From positions 62,001-126,000 of the forward strand of contig WGNL01000017.1 in NCBI GenBank assembly GCA_016124585.1: DNA of 64,000 nt, given 5' to 3'. Source of the stretch: Bacteroidota bacterium (GTDB lineage: Bacteria > Bacteroidota > Bacteroidia > Chitinophagales > Saprospiraceae). The position numbers and the translations under genes were made by a program. Shown here piece by piece: positions 55,099 to 64,000 of the stretch. The notes beneath the pieces are model-generated. The model was not told the DNA's origin. It was given only the letters and a program-made list of their open reading frames with translations, and did no database searches. Numbering within the stretch: the stretch's first letter is position 1; every line of letters starts with the position of its first letter.

Positions 55099-55755
55099 TT
55101 ATAGCAGTTTTTCAATTTCGGTTGCGAGCGACTCTATTTCGCCTTGAGCGTTTTTATCCTTCAACTCCATGATACCGAGACCCTGAACAGTGGCTTCTTT
55201 ATAAGCTACCCTAGTTGATATCTTTGAAGCCAATAAATTAATACCCATTTCTCCAATAGTTTCACCTATTTCCCGGTCTAGGTTTGTGCGCTCATTGTAC
55301 TTATTGAGGACTACAAAAAGTTCTACTTTACCGCCCATTGCCTCCTTGGTTATTCGAGCCTCTTCGAAACGCTTCAAAAAGGTTTCGAGCGCCCAAACGT
55401 CGGTGGCACTAGCTAAAATAGGTGTAACGACAAGGTCACTCATTATTATTATCCTGGTAGTCAATTCAGTCAATGCCGGGGTCCCATCTATGATGACCAA
55501 GTCGTAATTCTTACCTAATTTATTTAAAATCTGATCCGAAATTGTATCCGGATTTATTTGGTAAACTGGTATTTCAGGTACATTCACATCCTCAATTTCA
55601 GCTCTAACACTTCCCCATTTTACAGAGGTTTGCTGTTCAACGTCTGTATCAGCTATGCATAGCTTCCGGCCTTTTTGGGTGAGATAAACAGCTAGATTTT
55701 GTGCCAAAGTGCTTTTCCCTACACCACCCTTGAGATTTGTAACTGAAATTATCAT
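55099..55755 (-). CDS. parA: ParA-family partition ATPase (type Ib)
   Basis: A 218-aa deviant Walker ATPase. Walker A KGGVGKST (residues 9-16), switch regions IADTDVEQQTSVKW and YDLVIIDGTPALTELTTR. It lacks the N-terminal DNA-binding domain of type Ia ParA, and its length fits type Ib (about 210 aa). It should form ATP-dependent complexes on DNA that move or position the replicon through the RHH partner. Upstream lies a 300-bp region full of AAGTA/TACTT palindromes, a plausible centromere and operator. Confidence 0.9.
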   Translation of the reverse strand: MIISVTNLKGGVGKSTLAQNLAVYLTQKGRKLCIADTDVEQQTSVKWGSVRAEIEDVNVPEIPVYQINPDTISDQILNKLGKNYDLVIIDGTPALTELTTRIIIMSDLVVTPILASATDVWALETFLKRFEEARITKEAMGGKVELFVVLNKYNERTNLDREIGETIGEMGINLLASKISTRVAYKEATVQGLGIMELKDKNAQGEIESLATEIEKLL

Positions 55756-56331
55756 CTTGCTTAATTTTTTAAACTGTTGATTGTCAATTAAATAAATCTA
55801 AGTACGATACTTATTTAAGTAAGTAGTTTCCTTTTTTAATTTTTGCACCACAATAGTTGTACTTATTTAAGTACATAAGTAAGTATCGTTGCGCTTGCGA
55901 AGCAAAAGTATGAAACTTAAATAAGTATTGTAAGTTTTTACTTGAATAATATTTAAACTTATATACTTATGTGCTTAAAAACTTAAGTAAGTTTCTACTT
56001 ATGTTTGTAAAATAAGTAATTACTTATGGTTTTATTTTACTTAAATACTTAAGTAAGTACTTACTTAAGTATTTAAGTTTTGTAAGTAAAGAAATAGTAG
56101 ATACCGGAAATCTGAGTATTAATTCTCCCTGCGAATCATAAATTTGCAGCGAATAGGGTAGGAGTAACAATGGAGAGCTGTTTCTATAATCAATGTGCTA
56201 GTGAAGGCCGCATTTTTTTGGTGGAAAAATAGTTTTCTTTGCATTGAACCCATGTCCACATCCAAACGAACAGAAGCTTACTTCTTCTGTTTGTTTTTCA
56301 ATCACCATAATCTTGATTGACCATGTTTTTA
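55756..56331. other. AAGTA/TACTT repeat region (candidate centromere) and uxuA upstream region
   Basis: About 55800-56090 is extremely AT-rich and packed with TTAAGTAAGTA, TACTTATTTAAGTA and ATAAGTAAGTA words in both orientations. It includes a perfect 40-bp palindrome (56039-56078). It abuts parA and probably contains the partition site and the parA promoter/operator. From 56100 to 56331 composition returns toward average. A weak promoter-like TTTCTTTG (about 56233-56240) could serve uxuA. No gene was seen. Confidence 0.7.
56039..56078. repeat. perfect 40-bp palindrome
   Basis: The left half ACTTAAATACTTAAGTAAGT and the right half ACTTACTTAAGTATTTAAGT are exact reverse complements with no spacer. 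It is the longest member of the AAGTA/TACTT set upstream of parA. Confidence 0.9.
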
Positions 56332-57498
56332 ATGGAACAAACCATGCGCTGGTATGGCCCAGAAGACCCAGTCACACTTTGGCATATTCGACAGGCAGGT
56401 TGTACTGGAGTTGTTACTGCGCTTCACCATCTTGAATATGGCGAGGTATGGCCCCTAAGCGAAATTGTAAAACGAAAAAAGCAAATCGAAGCCTTGGGTA
56501 TGACTTGGACAGTCGTTGAAAGCCTGCCTGTCCATGAGGACATCAAAAAGCAGCGTGGCGATTGGAAACTTTACATCAAAAATTACAAAACCAGTCTCCG
56601 AAATCTAGCTGAGTGTGGCCTAAGGGTTGTCACTTATAATTTCATGCCCATTTTAGACTGGCTTCGTACAGACCCTGCTTTCCCCCTTCCTGACGGCAGC
56701 CGTACATTACGATTCGAGCGCGCTGCTTTCATAGCTTTCGATCTTTTTTTATTGAAAAGACCTGGTGCTGAGCGCGACTACACTCCAGCTGAGATTGTGA
56801 AAGCAAAGATGCGCTTTGATTCAATGACCAATGAATTCCGGCGTGTGTTGTATGAAAACATCCTGTTGGGATTGCCCGGTGATGACGAACCATTTACAGC
56901 AGCTGAAGTGCTAGAGGCATTGGAAGGTTACGCTAATATCGGTGCGAAAGAACTGAAAAAACACTTGTTTGACTTCTTGCGAGAAGTTGTTCCAGTGGCG
57001 GAGGAGGTAGGCCTTAAAATGGCCATCCATCCCGATGACCCGCCGTACCCAGTGCTAGGTCTCCCTCGTGTAGTGAGTACCGAACAGGATGTGGCAGACC
57101 TGCTGGCAGCTGCACCATCGCCGGCCAATGGCCTTTGTTTCTGTGCTGGTAGTTTTGGTTCTCGGCCTGACAATAACCTGTCTGGTATGGTCAAGCGATT
57201 TGGCGATCAAATCCACTTCCTACACCTCCGCAACACAAAACGTGATAACGAGGGCAATTTTTACGAAGCCAACCACCTAAGTGGTGATACGGATATGCCT
57301 ACCTTGGTGCGAGAAGTCTTGGCGATTATGCAGCGCCGAGGTGTCAGCATACCTATGCGACCCGACCATGGTCACCAAATGTTGGATGATCTTGACAAGA
57401 AGACTTACCCTGGCTACTCGGCTATCGGAAGGCTTCGGGGGTTGGCTGAACTTCGGGGGCTGGAGAAAGGGTTAGCCTATGCAATGACGCAAAAATGA
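56332..57498 (+). CDS. uxuA: mannonate dehydratase
   Basis: Dehydrates D-mannonate to 2-keto-3-deoxygluconate in hexuronate (glucuronate) breakdown. The 388-aa protein starts at ATG 56332, giving [16 protein letters not shown], which parallels the E. coli start MEQTWRWYGPNDPVSL; nearby upstream starts are less likely. Metal-site and family segments include [52 protein letters not shown] and [14 protein letters not shown]. It is followed on the same strand by xylB and xylA, so uronate and xylose use are grouped. Confidence 0.94.
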   Translation: MEQTMRWYGPEDPVTLWHIRQAGCTGVVTALHHLEYGEVWPLSEIVKRKKQIEALGMTWTVVESLPVHEDIKKQRGDWKLYIKNYKTSLRNLAECGLRVVTYNFMPILDWLRTDPAFPLPDGSRTLRFERAAFIAFDLFLLKRPGAERDYTPAEIVKAKMRFDSMTNEFRRVLYENILLGLPGDDEPFTAAEVLEALEGYANIGAKELKKHLFDFLREVVPVAEEVGLKMAIHPDDPPYPVLGLPRVVSTEQDVADLLAAAPSPANGLCFCAGSFGSRPDNNLSGMVKRFGDQIHFLHLRNTKRDNEGNFYEANHLSGDTDMPTLVREVLAIMQRRGVSIPMRPDHGHQMLDDLDKKTYPGYSAIGRLRGLAELRGLEKGLAYAMTQK

Positions 57499-57586
57499 TA
57501 CTAAGTAAAACTGTAGTAAATTAGTTTGCATTGATATGAACCAAGTCGGTGGAGCTCCATCAACCTAGTATCTAAAAGATATTTTC

Positions 57587-59077
57587 ATGTATTTAATTGG
57601 TTTTGACATAGGTAGTTCATCTATCAAAGCGGCACTAGTGGAGGCTGAAACAGGAGCTACTTTGGCCATTGCCCAGTCTCCAGCATCGGAAATGGGTATG
57701 ATTGCGCACCAACCGGGCTGGGCAGAACAAAACCCCGAAGACTGGTGGACGCACGTTTGCGCTGCAACCCGCCAATTATTGGCAGATTGTAGCGTAACAC
57801 CAGCCGAGATCAGGGGCATCGGCATCAGCTACCAAATGCACGGGCTCGTAGTGGTAGGCGACGATTTGAAGCCGCTGCGCCCATCCATCATCTGGTGCGA
57901 CAGCCGGGCAGTACCTTTTGGGAATAAGGCCTTCGATGAAATTGGCCACCAGAAATGCTCTTCACACCTGCTCAATTCCCCAGGAAATTTCACGGCTGCA
58001 AAATTAGCTTGGGTAAAGGAAAATGAACCAGCATTGTTTGCTAAGATAAGGCATTTCATGTTGCCAGGCGACTATATCGCCCTACGCCTGACCGGAGAGG
58101 CCATGACCACCCCTAGTGGCTTGAGTGAAGGCATTCTCTGGGATTTTTTGAAAAACGATATTTCTGATCCAGTATTGGATTATTTCGGTTTCAGTAAAAA
58201 ATTGGTGCCACATGTCACGCCCACATTTTCATTGCAAGGTAATTTAACACCCGAAGCTGCTGCTGCCACGGGTCTTGCTGTAGGCACCCCGGTAGCCTAT
58301 CGTGCTGGCGACCAGCCAAACAATGCTCTCAGTCTCAATGTACTGCAACCAGGTGAGGTTGCTGCTACAGGTGGCACCTCTGGCGTCGTGTACGGTATCG
58401 TAGGAAAGCCTGTTTTTGATATTCAATCGAGGGTCAATGGATTTTGCCACGTGAATCACGATGCTGACAACCAACACATCGGCATTTTACTTTGCATCAA
58501 CGGGGCTGGCAGTATGTACCGCTGGCTACGCCAAACGGTGGGTCAGGGTAGCATAAGCTATCCCGACATGGAACGGCTAGCCGATACTGTCCCCATCGGC
58601 TCAGATGGACTACGCATTCTGACCTTCGGCAATGGTGCGGAACGTATACTCAATAACCTTGACATAGGTGCACAGGTGAACAACCTACAACTGAACCGCC
58701 ATTCGGCTTCTCACCTCTATCGAGCAGGGCTGGAAGGCATCGCTTTCTCGTTCGTGTATGGTGTCCAAATTTTAAAGGAAATGGGCCTCGAAATTTCCGT
58801 CATGCGGGTCGGTAACGATAACCTGTTTCAGTCAGCTGTTTTTTCCAAAACAATTGCTAGCTTGCTTGGCTGCTCAATTGACATGGTGCAAACGACTGGA
58901 GCAGTAGGTGCTGCCAAAGCAGCAGGAGTAGCAACAGGAATTTACCCTAACATTGAAACGGCAATGGCAAACGTTCAAATCATTGGCCGTTACGAGCCAA
59001 CACCGGGTAGAGTAGGGGAGTACCGGGCTGCGTATGAAACTTGGGTTGCGGATCTAAAAAAGAATATTTCACAATAA
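57587..59077 (+). CDS. xylB: xylulokinase
   Basis: Phosphorylates D-xylulose to xylulose 5-phosphate. FGGY-family kinase of 496 aa. N-terminal phosphate-1 motif IGFDIGSSSIKAALVEAE, substrate segment ISYQMHGLVVVGDDLKPLRPSIIWCD, and the C-terminal FGGY signature region SHLYRAGLEGIAFSFVYGVQ with ATGGTSGVV for nucleotide binding. It sits 88 bp after uxuA and 18 bp before xylA. The neighbour xylA makes xylulokinase more likely than another FGGY kinase. Confidence 0.93.
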   Translation: MYLIGFDIGSSSIKAALVEAETGATLAIAQSPASEMGMIAHQPGWAEQNPEDWWTHVCAATRQLLADCSVTPAEIRGIGISYQMHGLVVVGDDLKPLRPSIIWCDSRAVPFGNKAFDEIGHQKCSSHLLNSPGNFTAAKLAWVKENEPALFAKIRHFMLPGDYIALRLTGEAMTTPSGLSEGILWDFLKNDISDPVLDYFGFSKKLVPHVTPTFSLQGNLTPEAAAATGLAVGTPVAYRAGDQPNNALSLNVLQPGEVAATGGTSGVVYGIVGKPVFDIQSRVNGFCHVNHDADNQHIGILLCINGAGSMYRWLRQTVGQGSISYPDMERLADTVPIGSDGLRILTFGNGAERILNNLDIGAQVNNLQLNRHSASHLYRAGLEGIAFSFVYGVQILKEMGLEISVMRVGNDNLFQSAVFSKTIASLLGCSIDMVQTTGAVGAAKAAGVATGIYPNIETAMANVQIIGRYEPTPGRVGEYRAAYETWVADLKKNISQ

Positions 59078-59095
59078 ACTGACAATCATAAACTT

Positions 59096-60457
59096 ATGGC
59101 AAATAAAAAAGCAATAAAAACCACAAAATCCAACCTAACAGTTGGTAAAAAAGAATACTTCAAGGGTATTGGCCAGGTTCCGTTCGAAGGACCTGCGAGC
59201 GATAACCCCCTGGCATTCCGGTGGTACGATGAGGGACGCATCGTGCAGGGTAAAACGATGAAGGAGCATTTTCGCTTCGCAATGGCATGGTGGCACACGC
59301 TCTGCGGCACGGGCGGTGACCCCTTTGGCCCCGGCACAAAGTCCTTTCCTTGGCTCAAGGCAAAAGATCCAGTTGAGCAGGCGAAGGACAAAATGGACGC
59401 TGGTTTTGAGTTCATCACCAAGATGGGCATACCTTTCTACTGCTTCCACGACTATGACCTCGTTGCCGAAGGTGATACGCTGAAGGAAAGCGGAAAGCGC
59501 CTTGAAAAAATCACGGACTACGCTGCCGAGAAGCAGAAGGAGAGCGGCGTGCAACTGCTGTGGGGAACGGCGAATTTGTTCAGCCACCCTCGTTACATGA
59601 ACGGTGCTGCCACAAACCCCGACTTTGACGTGGTGGCCTATGCAGGTGCGCAGGTAAAAAATGCCCTTGATGCTACCATCAAATTGGATGGTGCAGGCTA
59701 TGTGTTCTGGGGTGGCCGTGAGGGTTACATGTCGCTGTTGAACACAGACATGAAACGTGAACTGGACCACCTCGCCCGCTTTTTGCACATGGCAAGGGAT
59801 TATGGCCGCAAAAACGGCTTCAAGGGTACATTCTTCATCGAACCAAAACCGATGGAACCGAGCAAGCACCAGTACGACTTTGATGCGGCAACTTGCCTGA
59901 ACTTCCTTCGGGAATTTGACCTGATGGCGGATTTCAAACTGAACATTGAAGTAAACCACGCAACGCTTGCGCAGCATACCATGCAGCACGAGATGCGGGT
60001 GGCGGCTGATGCCGGTGCATTGGGTAGTCTTGACGCCAACCGCGGCGACTATCAGAATGGATGGGACACCGACCAATTCCCGAACAATGTAGTTGAACTG
60101 ACGGAGGCGATGTTGGTACTGCTAGAAAGTGGCGGCTTGCAAGGTGGGGGCATCAACTTCGATGCGAAAACTAGGCGGAACTCTACGGATTTGGCAGATA
60201 TTTTCTATGCCCATATTGGAGGCATGGACACATTTGCAAGGGCATTGCTGGCCGCTGATGCAGTTTTGGAAAAGTCGGAATATGGAAAATTACGGCAAGA
60301 GCGATATGCTTCTTTTGACAAGGGCAAAGGCAAGGATTTCGAGAAAGGGAAATTGGACTTGAAAGACTTGGCCAAACTAGCCAACGAAAATGGTGAACCA
60401 AAGCAGCGAAGCGGCAAGCAGGAACTTTTTGAGAACATCATCAACCGGTTTGCGTAA
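59096..60457 (+). CDS. xylA: xylose isomerase
   Basis: Interconverts D-xylose and D-xylulose. The 453-aa length is that of class II enzymes. Active-site His in YCFHDYDLV, metal-binding stretches [56 protein letters not shown] and [19 protein letters not shown] are complete. The N-terminus has a Lys-rich extension ([13 protein letters not shown]). It is directly after xylB, so the two form an operon. The xylulose 5-phosphate formed is also the product of the araDA route at the other end of the window. Confidence 0.96.
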   Translation: MANKKAIKTTKSNLTVGKKEYFKGIGQVPFEGPASDNPLAFRWYDEGRIVQGKTMKEHFRFAMAWWHTLCGTGGDPFGPGTKSFPWLKAKDPVEQAKDKMDAGFEFITKMGIPFYCFHDYDLVAEGDTLKESGKRLEKITDYAAEKQKESGVQLLWGTANLFSHPRYMNGAATNPDFDVVAYAGAQVKNALDATIKLDGAGYVFWGGREGYMSLLNTDMKRELDHLARFLHMARDYGRKNGFKGTFFIEPKPMEPSKHQYDFDAATCLNFLREFDLMADFKLNIEVNHATLAQHTMQHEMRVAADAGALGSLDANRGDYQNGWDTDQFPNNVVELTEAMLVLLESGGLQGGGINFDAKTRRNSTDLADIFYAHIGGMDTFARALLAADAVLEKSEYGKLRQERYASFDKGKGKDFEKGKLDLKDLAKLANENGEPKQRSGKQELFENIINRFA

Positions 60458-60539
60458 AAAAGGTGACTCGTTCCCGAGAGCTAGAAAACCTAAGCTTTCA
60501 GTTTTTGGTGATAGCTCAATTTGTCAATAACGGTTTTTT

Positions 60540-61283
60540 ATGAAAAAAAATAGTTTTAAAATGCTGAACAGAATATTCCCAATCATCCTCTTGGTTGCTA
60601 TCTTGGGAAGTTGCAACAACTCGAACAATAATGCTGGTAGTGCCAAAATACCTGATAATATTGGTGGTTATTGGGTAAATGCCACGTGGTGGCAAGAGCT
60701 ACAAAACACCAAGTCTCCTATGAAGGCGGCAGAGAAAACGGGTGATGTTGCGGCGGCTATTTTCCACCACGAGGACAGTACTAGGTGGCTGGTGGACTTG
60801 AGCTACGGTTGGCATGAAGGTCAGCAATTGACCCTGCGCACAAAAGACGGTGGCCTTCAGGTTTACGACCCGATGAACGCCACGGTTCACCAATACAATC
60901 TTGTTCCACAGTCCGATGGCTCCATCCACTTGGACGACACGCCAATGGTGCGCCTTGGCGATGCCTACACAGGTTTCAACGTCATTGCTCATACGCTTGT
61001 GGGAGGACAGTATGACCTTGACGGTAAAACAGTGGTATTCAACCCGAAAGGCACAGTCGTCGGGCTTGACGACTATTACCGTTATGAATTGTTGCTGGAC
61101 TATGTAGCCGAAGATGTACCAGCCGACCAACTCATGCTTTCGAAAGAAGGCCGAACTCCTGAATTTTATGCCTTCAAAATCGAGGGAAATCACTTGTTGC
61201 TTTACGAGATTGACGATATGGGCGGCAAGGAAGAATTCAAGTACGAGGTAGGAAAATTGAAGTATGATTTAGTGAAAAAATAG
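60540..61283 (+). CDS. hypothetical lipoprotein downstream of xylA
   Basis: A 247-aa protein of unknown function. It starts with a long lipoprotein signal (RIFPIILLVAILGSC, Cys about residue 25) followed by an Asn/Ser-rich linker, so it should be attached to a membrane. The mature part is rich in short beta-like segments (GGLQVYDPMNATVHQYNLVP, GQYDLDGKTVVFNPKGTVVG), suggesting a beta-rich fold. It follows xylA by 82 bp on the same strand and may be part of the sugar operon, though nothing shows a sugar role. A hairpin terminator follows. Confidence 0.6.
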   Translation: MKKNSFKMLNRIFPIILLVAILGSCNNSNNNAGSAKIPDNIGGYWVNATWWQELQNTKSPMKAAEKTGDVAAAIFHHEDSTRWLVDLSYGWHEGQQLTLRTKDGGLQVYDPMNATVHQYNLVPQSDGSIHLDDTPMVRLGDAYTGFNVIAHTLVGGQYDLDGKTVVFNPKGTVVGLDDYYRYELLLDYVAEDVPADQLMLSKEGRTPEFYAFKIEGNHLLLYEIDDMGGKEEFKYEVGKLKYDLVKK

Positions 61284-61293
61284 TTTCAAGGGA

Positions 61294-61325
61294 GGGGCAA
61301 TTGTACAAGGTCAATTGCCCTTTCC
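61294..61325. terminator. bidirectional terminator between convergent genes
   Basis: GGGCAATTG (61295-61303) pairs with CAATTGCCC (61312-61320) around TACAAGGT and is followed by TTTCC on the plus strand. The right arm overlaps the stop codon (TGA at 61313-61311) of the minus-strand gene. Confidence 0.7.
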
Positions 61326-64000
61326 TTGCTGCTCATAAAACGATTTGCGCATCTCCCTTTCGTCGTCCATCTTTGGCCCACGCTTAATTTTTTCCCAATT
61401 AAATGTTTTGTGATAAACATCCATCGCCCGCTGTGGGTCGAAGACCCGCGTATCCGAAGGCTCCAAATCGTAGGGCGTGAAGTCCGGCTGGTCAGTGAAA
61501 AAATCGGAGAGCAGGCTCGCCGTCAAGTCGTACTGGTTCAGGTAGCCAGCGCCGAGTAGGTTGTAGATTACCTTCATCAGGCTCCCAAAATTGGCGTGGG
61601 TGGGCGACACGTAGCCGCGTTTCACGTAAGGCCCCGCCATCATCAGCACCGAGCGGTGCGCATCCACGTGGTCAACGCCACCCTGCGGGTCGTCCTCCGT
61701 CACAATGACGAGCATATCCTTCCAGTACGGCGTCCGGCTAAGGAAATGCAAGAGCCTGCCCAGCGCCAAATCATTGTCCGACATGTACGAATGCCAGTAG
61801 GGGTAGCCCTCCTCCGGGCGGGTGCCAGCGCCGTGGTCGTTCGGGATGATGATGGTCACTAATTGAGGCATCACTTCTTTCCCCTTCAACCATTTCTCGG
61901 TGAAAATCTCCTCAAATTTATCCATCCGGAATTGGTCGGGCACGTTGGTGTTGTAGCCGGGGTATTCAAAACTGGTTCGGTCGAAAAGCGGCTTCGGCAT
62001 CGGAAAAACGACCGGGTGCCGCGCACCGAACAGCGTGTCAAATTTCTCCTCCGACGGTCCAGTGTACTCGTTCGCTTCGCCAAAATTGTAGTAGCTGATT
62101 TCCCTCCGGGCCAATTTGTCCCATATGCCGCCTCGCTCGTTGTAGTCCTCTGGGTCGGTAGCGCCTGTGGTGCGCGGGAACCGCCTGCCCGGCGCGCTGC
62201 TGAACGGCATGAATTCCGCCTTGGCCTGCGAATTGGCCTCCACGTACTCGTTCGGAATCGTTCCGACCATCCACTTGTGACCGTGGATGCTGGCATCGCT
62301 GTCGCAATAAAAATTGTCGCTGAACGCCCACTGCTGCGCCATCTTCAGGTGGTTGGGCATGACCTTCGCCCCCGTTAGCTCCGGAGCGCCTTCCTTCGTG
62401 GCAGGTATGCTTACATCCGTGCCGCAGCGGGCGAGGCTGGGGTCACCTTTTGCTTGCGCAAGCTGCCCGAACACCTCGTCGTAAGTCCGGTTTTCCTTCG
62501 TAACGTAAACGATGTGCTTGATGGGACTTTGCCGAAGTCCCGGCAGCGGCGGTAGCGGGTTCTTGCCATCATCCGTGATTTTTACTTCCTGAAACGTGTT
62601 GCGCAGCACTTGGTCTGTGTAGTTTTTCAAGGTCAAATCATCGGGCACAGCAATAGTCTGGAAAGTGGCCAGTTGGATGTCGCCGATGTAGGTTCCCTGC
62701 GGTGGCGGCGTGAAACCCGCACCACCGTTGGGCCCAGCGCCGAAGCCACGGGCGCTCGTCACGTAGATTTTTTGGCCATCCGGCGAAAGCTTCACCCGCG
62801 TCGGCATCCAGCCTGTGGGGATGTAACCCTTCACTTTCCGTTTTTTCACATCCACGACGGCGACGGCATTCAGGCTCAGGCAGGCCACGTAGAGCGTTTT
62901 TTCATCTGGCGAAAGCGCCAGGCCGAAGGGCATCACACCGCGGTAGGCATCCAGTTTTTTGTGAAAACGGAGTGGAATATCCGCTATCACCTTGTGTTTT
63001 TTTAGGTCAAAAACGGAAATCAAATCGTTCTGCGCATTGGAAATGAAGGCGCAGCGACTGCCCACTGCCACAGAACTCGGGTGTGCCCCACCCACGATTT
63101 CGCCTTCCTCTTCCTCCTCCTCATTTTCAAATTCATCGCCGATTTGCAGGCCCGTCTTGAACTTGCCCGTCACCGTGTTTTTATCCAAATCCACCGTCCA
63201 GATGCTCATCGCTTCCTCGTCCAGCGGATCGCCGAGACCGGGGATTTTTCGACCATCGGGATAGGTGACGCCTTCCTCGGCTTCTTTCGAAGGGTAGCCA
63301 TAGGTGGGCACTTCTAAGCCTTTTTCCCCAATATTTTCAGGGGTGACGCCCGGCACGAGCGGGTATTCGAACAACCCGACGTTTGCCACAAAAGCTGTTT
63401 TGCCATCCGGCGAAATCGAAATGCCAAACGGGATACGCCCGACGGGGATGCTGGCCGTGATTTTTTGCGAAGCGACGTCGATCAAAACCAAGCGGTTGTT
63501 TGCTCTATCCAACACGAGCAGTTGGTTCCGCTTTTTATCAAAAACCAAATCGGAGGTGTAGCTGTCGGCGAAGTTTTTCCCACCAAATTCGCCATTCAAG
63601 GAAATGACCCGGCCCCGGCGGCGCTCCTTCACCTCGAACTCCACGACCGTGCCTTCCCCGCCACCACTCAGCCATGCCGTTTTCCCATCTGGTAAATAGG
63701 TGACCCCGAGAAACGACGAGCCTTCCAGCACGGATGGTACATTTCCATCGTAGCTGGGCATCCGCAGTGGTTGTTCGCTGGGGTTTTCAAGGTTGAGCCA
63801 GGTGACCACGTTGCTGTGCAGCACTAGCGCCGATTTCCCATCGGGACTGATGGCGAGGCCGTAGGGCGCGCTGGTGATGTTGCGTATCTGTCCCGCTGGC
63901 GTCACATATCGGCCGCTCGGTAGCACGGAGTAGCCCGTTGGGTCTATTTTACAAAACTCCGAAATGCCGGGCACTTGCAAGGTGGTGACGGTTTTTTGGG
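61311..64000 (-). CDS. YncE-like beta-propeller / phosphoesterase fusion, 5' end missing
   Basis: The frame is open to the window edge, giving at least 895 residues; the true start and any signal peptide lie outside. The N-terminal part has repeated YncE/NHL-like propeller blades (GLAISPDGKSALVLHSNVV, FGISISPDGKTAFVANVGLF, GLALSPDEKTLYVACLSLNA, RVKLSPDGQKIYVTSARGFG). The C-terminal part fits the PF04185 phosphoesterase (acid phosphatase/phospholipase C-like) family: KHIVYVTKENRTYDEVFG, NFYCDSDASIHGHKW, TIIIPNDHGAG and VTEDDPQGGVDHVDAHR hold the metal-binding residues. It is probably periplasmic or secreted. The substrate is unknown. Confidence 0.82.
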   Translation of the reverse strand, partial: QKTVTTLQVPGISEFCKIDPTGYSVLPSGRYVTPAGQIRNITSAPYGLAISPDGKSALVLHSNVVTWLNLENPSEQPLRMPSYDGNVPSVLEGSSFLGVTYLPDGKTAWLSGGGEGTVVEFEVKERRRGRVISLNGEFGGKNFADSYTSDLVFDKKRNQLLVLDRANNRLVLIDVASQKITASIPVGRIPFGISISPDGKTAFVANVGLFEYPLVPGVTPENIGEKGLEVPTYGYPSKEAEEGVTYPDGRKIPGLGDPLDEEAMSIWTVDLDKNTVTGKFKTGLQIGDEFENEEEEEEGEIVGGAHPSSVAVGSRCAFISNAQNDLISVFDLKKHKVIADIPLRFHKKLDAYRGVMPFGLALSPDEKTLYVACLSLNAVAVVDVKKRKVKGYIPTGWMPTRVKLSPDGQKIYVTSARGFGAGPNGGAGFTPPPQGTYIGDIQLATFQTIAVPDDLTLKNYTDQVLRNTFQEVKITDDGKNPLPPLPGLRQSPIKHIVYVTKENRTYDEVFGQLAQAKGDPSLARCGTDVSIPATKEGAPELTGAKVMPNHLKMAQQWAFSDNFYCDSDASIHGHKWMVGTIPNEYVEANSQAKAEFMPFSSAPGRRFPRTTGATDPEDYNERGGIWDKLARREISYYNFGEANEYTGPSEEKFDTLFGARHPVVFPMPKPLFDRTSFEYPGYNTNVPDQFRMDKFEEIFTEKWLKGKEVMPQLVTIIIPNDHGAGTRPEEGYPYWHSYMSDNDLALGRLLHFLSRTPYWKDMLVIVTEDDPQGGVDHVDAHRSVLMMAGPYVKRGYVSPTHANFGSLMKVIYNLLGAGYLNQYDLTASLLSDFFTDQPDFTPYDLEPSDTRVFDPQRAMDVYHKTFNWEKIKRGPKMDDEREMRKSFYEQQGKGN

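Overview
This window looks like chromosome-type DNA from a member of the Bacteroidota, probably a Saprospiraceae- or Chitinophagales-like lineage. The signs are promoters of the TAnnTTTG type, almost no Shine-Dalgarno sequences, a giant SprB-repeat protein with a type IX secretion (T9SS) C-terminal tail, galactose mutarotase made as a lipoprotein, and an arginine pathway that uses an acyl-ornithine transcarbamylase. No rRNA, tRNA, CRISPR array or transposase gene was seen.

Layout. 1-6.0 kb: sugar uptake and catabolism (3' end of araD, araA, galM lipoprotein, a four-helix-bundle protein, a Na+/sugar symporter, a HAD phosphatase). 6.2-18.4 kb: a small coiled-coil membrane protein, a 2090-aa secreted T9SS cargo, a duplicated non-coding promoter/operator/hairpin unit, an OmpR-type two-component pair, and the ammonium transporter amt. 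18.4-27.2 kb: one complete arginine operon (GNAT-argG-argC-argD-argF'-argB-argE-argH) preceded by an Arg-rich leader peptide. 27.2-30.9 kb: OsmC-like, KilA-N, metZ and metX. 30.9-51.1 kb, all on the minus strand: leuA-leuC-leuD-leuB, an ilv attenuator with leader peptide, then ilvD-ilvB-ilvN-ilvC-ilvA, gltB-gltD and a DUF4212/SSS symporter pair. 51.3-56.1 kb: an unknown helical-repeat protein, then a plasmid-type replication/partition cassette (Rep_3 initiator, nine iterons, RHH protein, ParA, and a palindromic AAGTA-rich region). 56.3-64 kb: mannonate dehydratase, xylulokinase, xylose isomerase, a lipoprotein, and a YncE/phosphoesterase protein running off the end.

How the genes work together. 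Nitrogen assimilation (amt, gltBD) sits beside pathways that consume glutamate (arginine and the branched-chain amino acids). Two of these pathways appear to be controlled by ribosome-mediated attenuation. The sugar genes at both ends feed arabinose, xylose and hexuronates into central metabolism.

Most striking features: (1) a plasmid-like RepB/iteron/ParA-RHH module between leucine biosynthesis and xylose catabolism, which could be an integrated plasmid or the real origin of this replicon; (2) two leader-peptide attenuators, for arginine and for isoleucine/valine; (3) several families of short inverted repeats in nearly every gap, some of which lie in frame inside gltB, gltD and argF' or supply the last codons of genes; (4) a duplicated array of 11-bp direct repeats typical of OmpR-family operators, next to an OmpR-type regulator and upstream of the giant adhesin.
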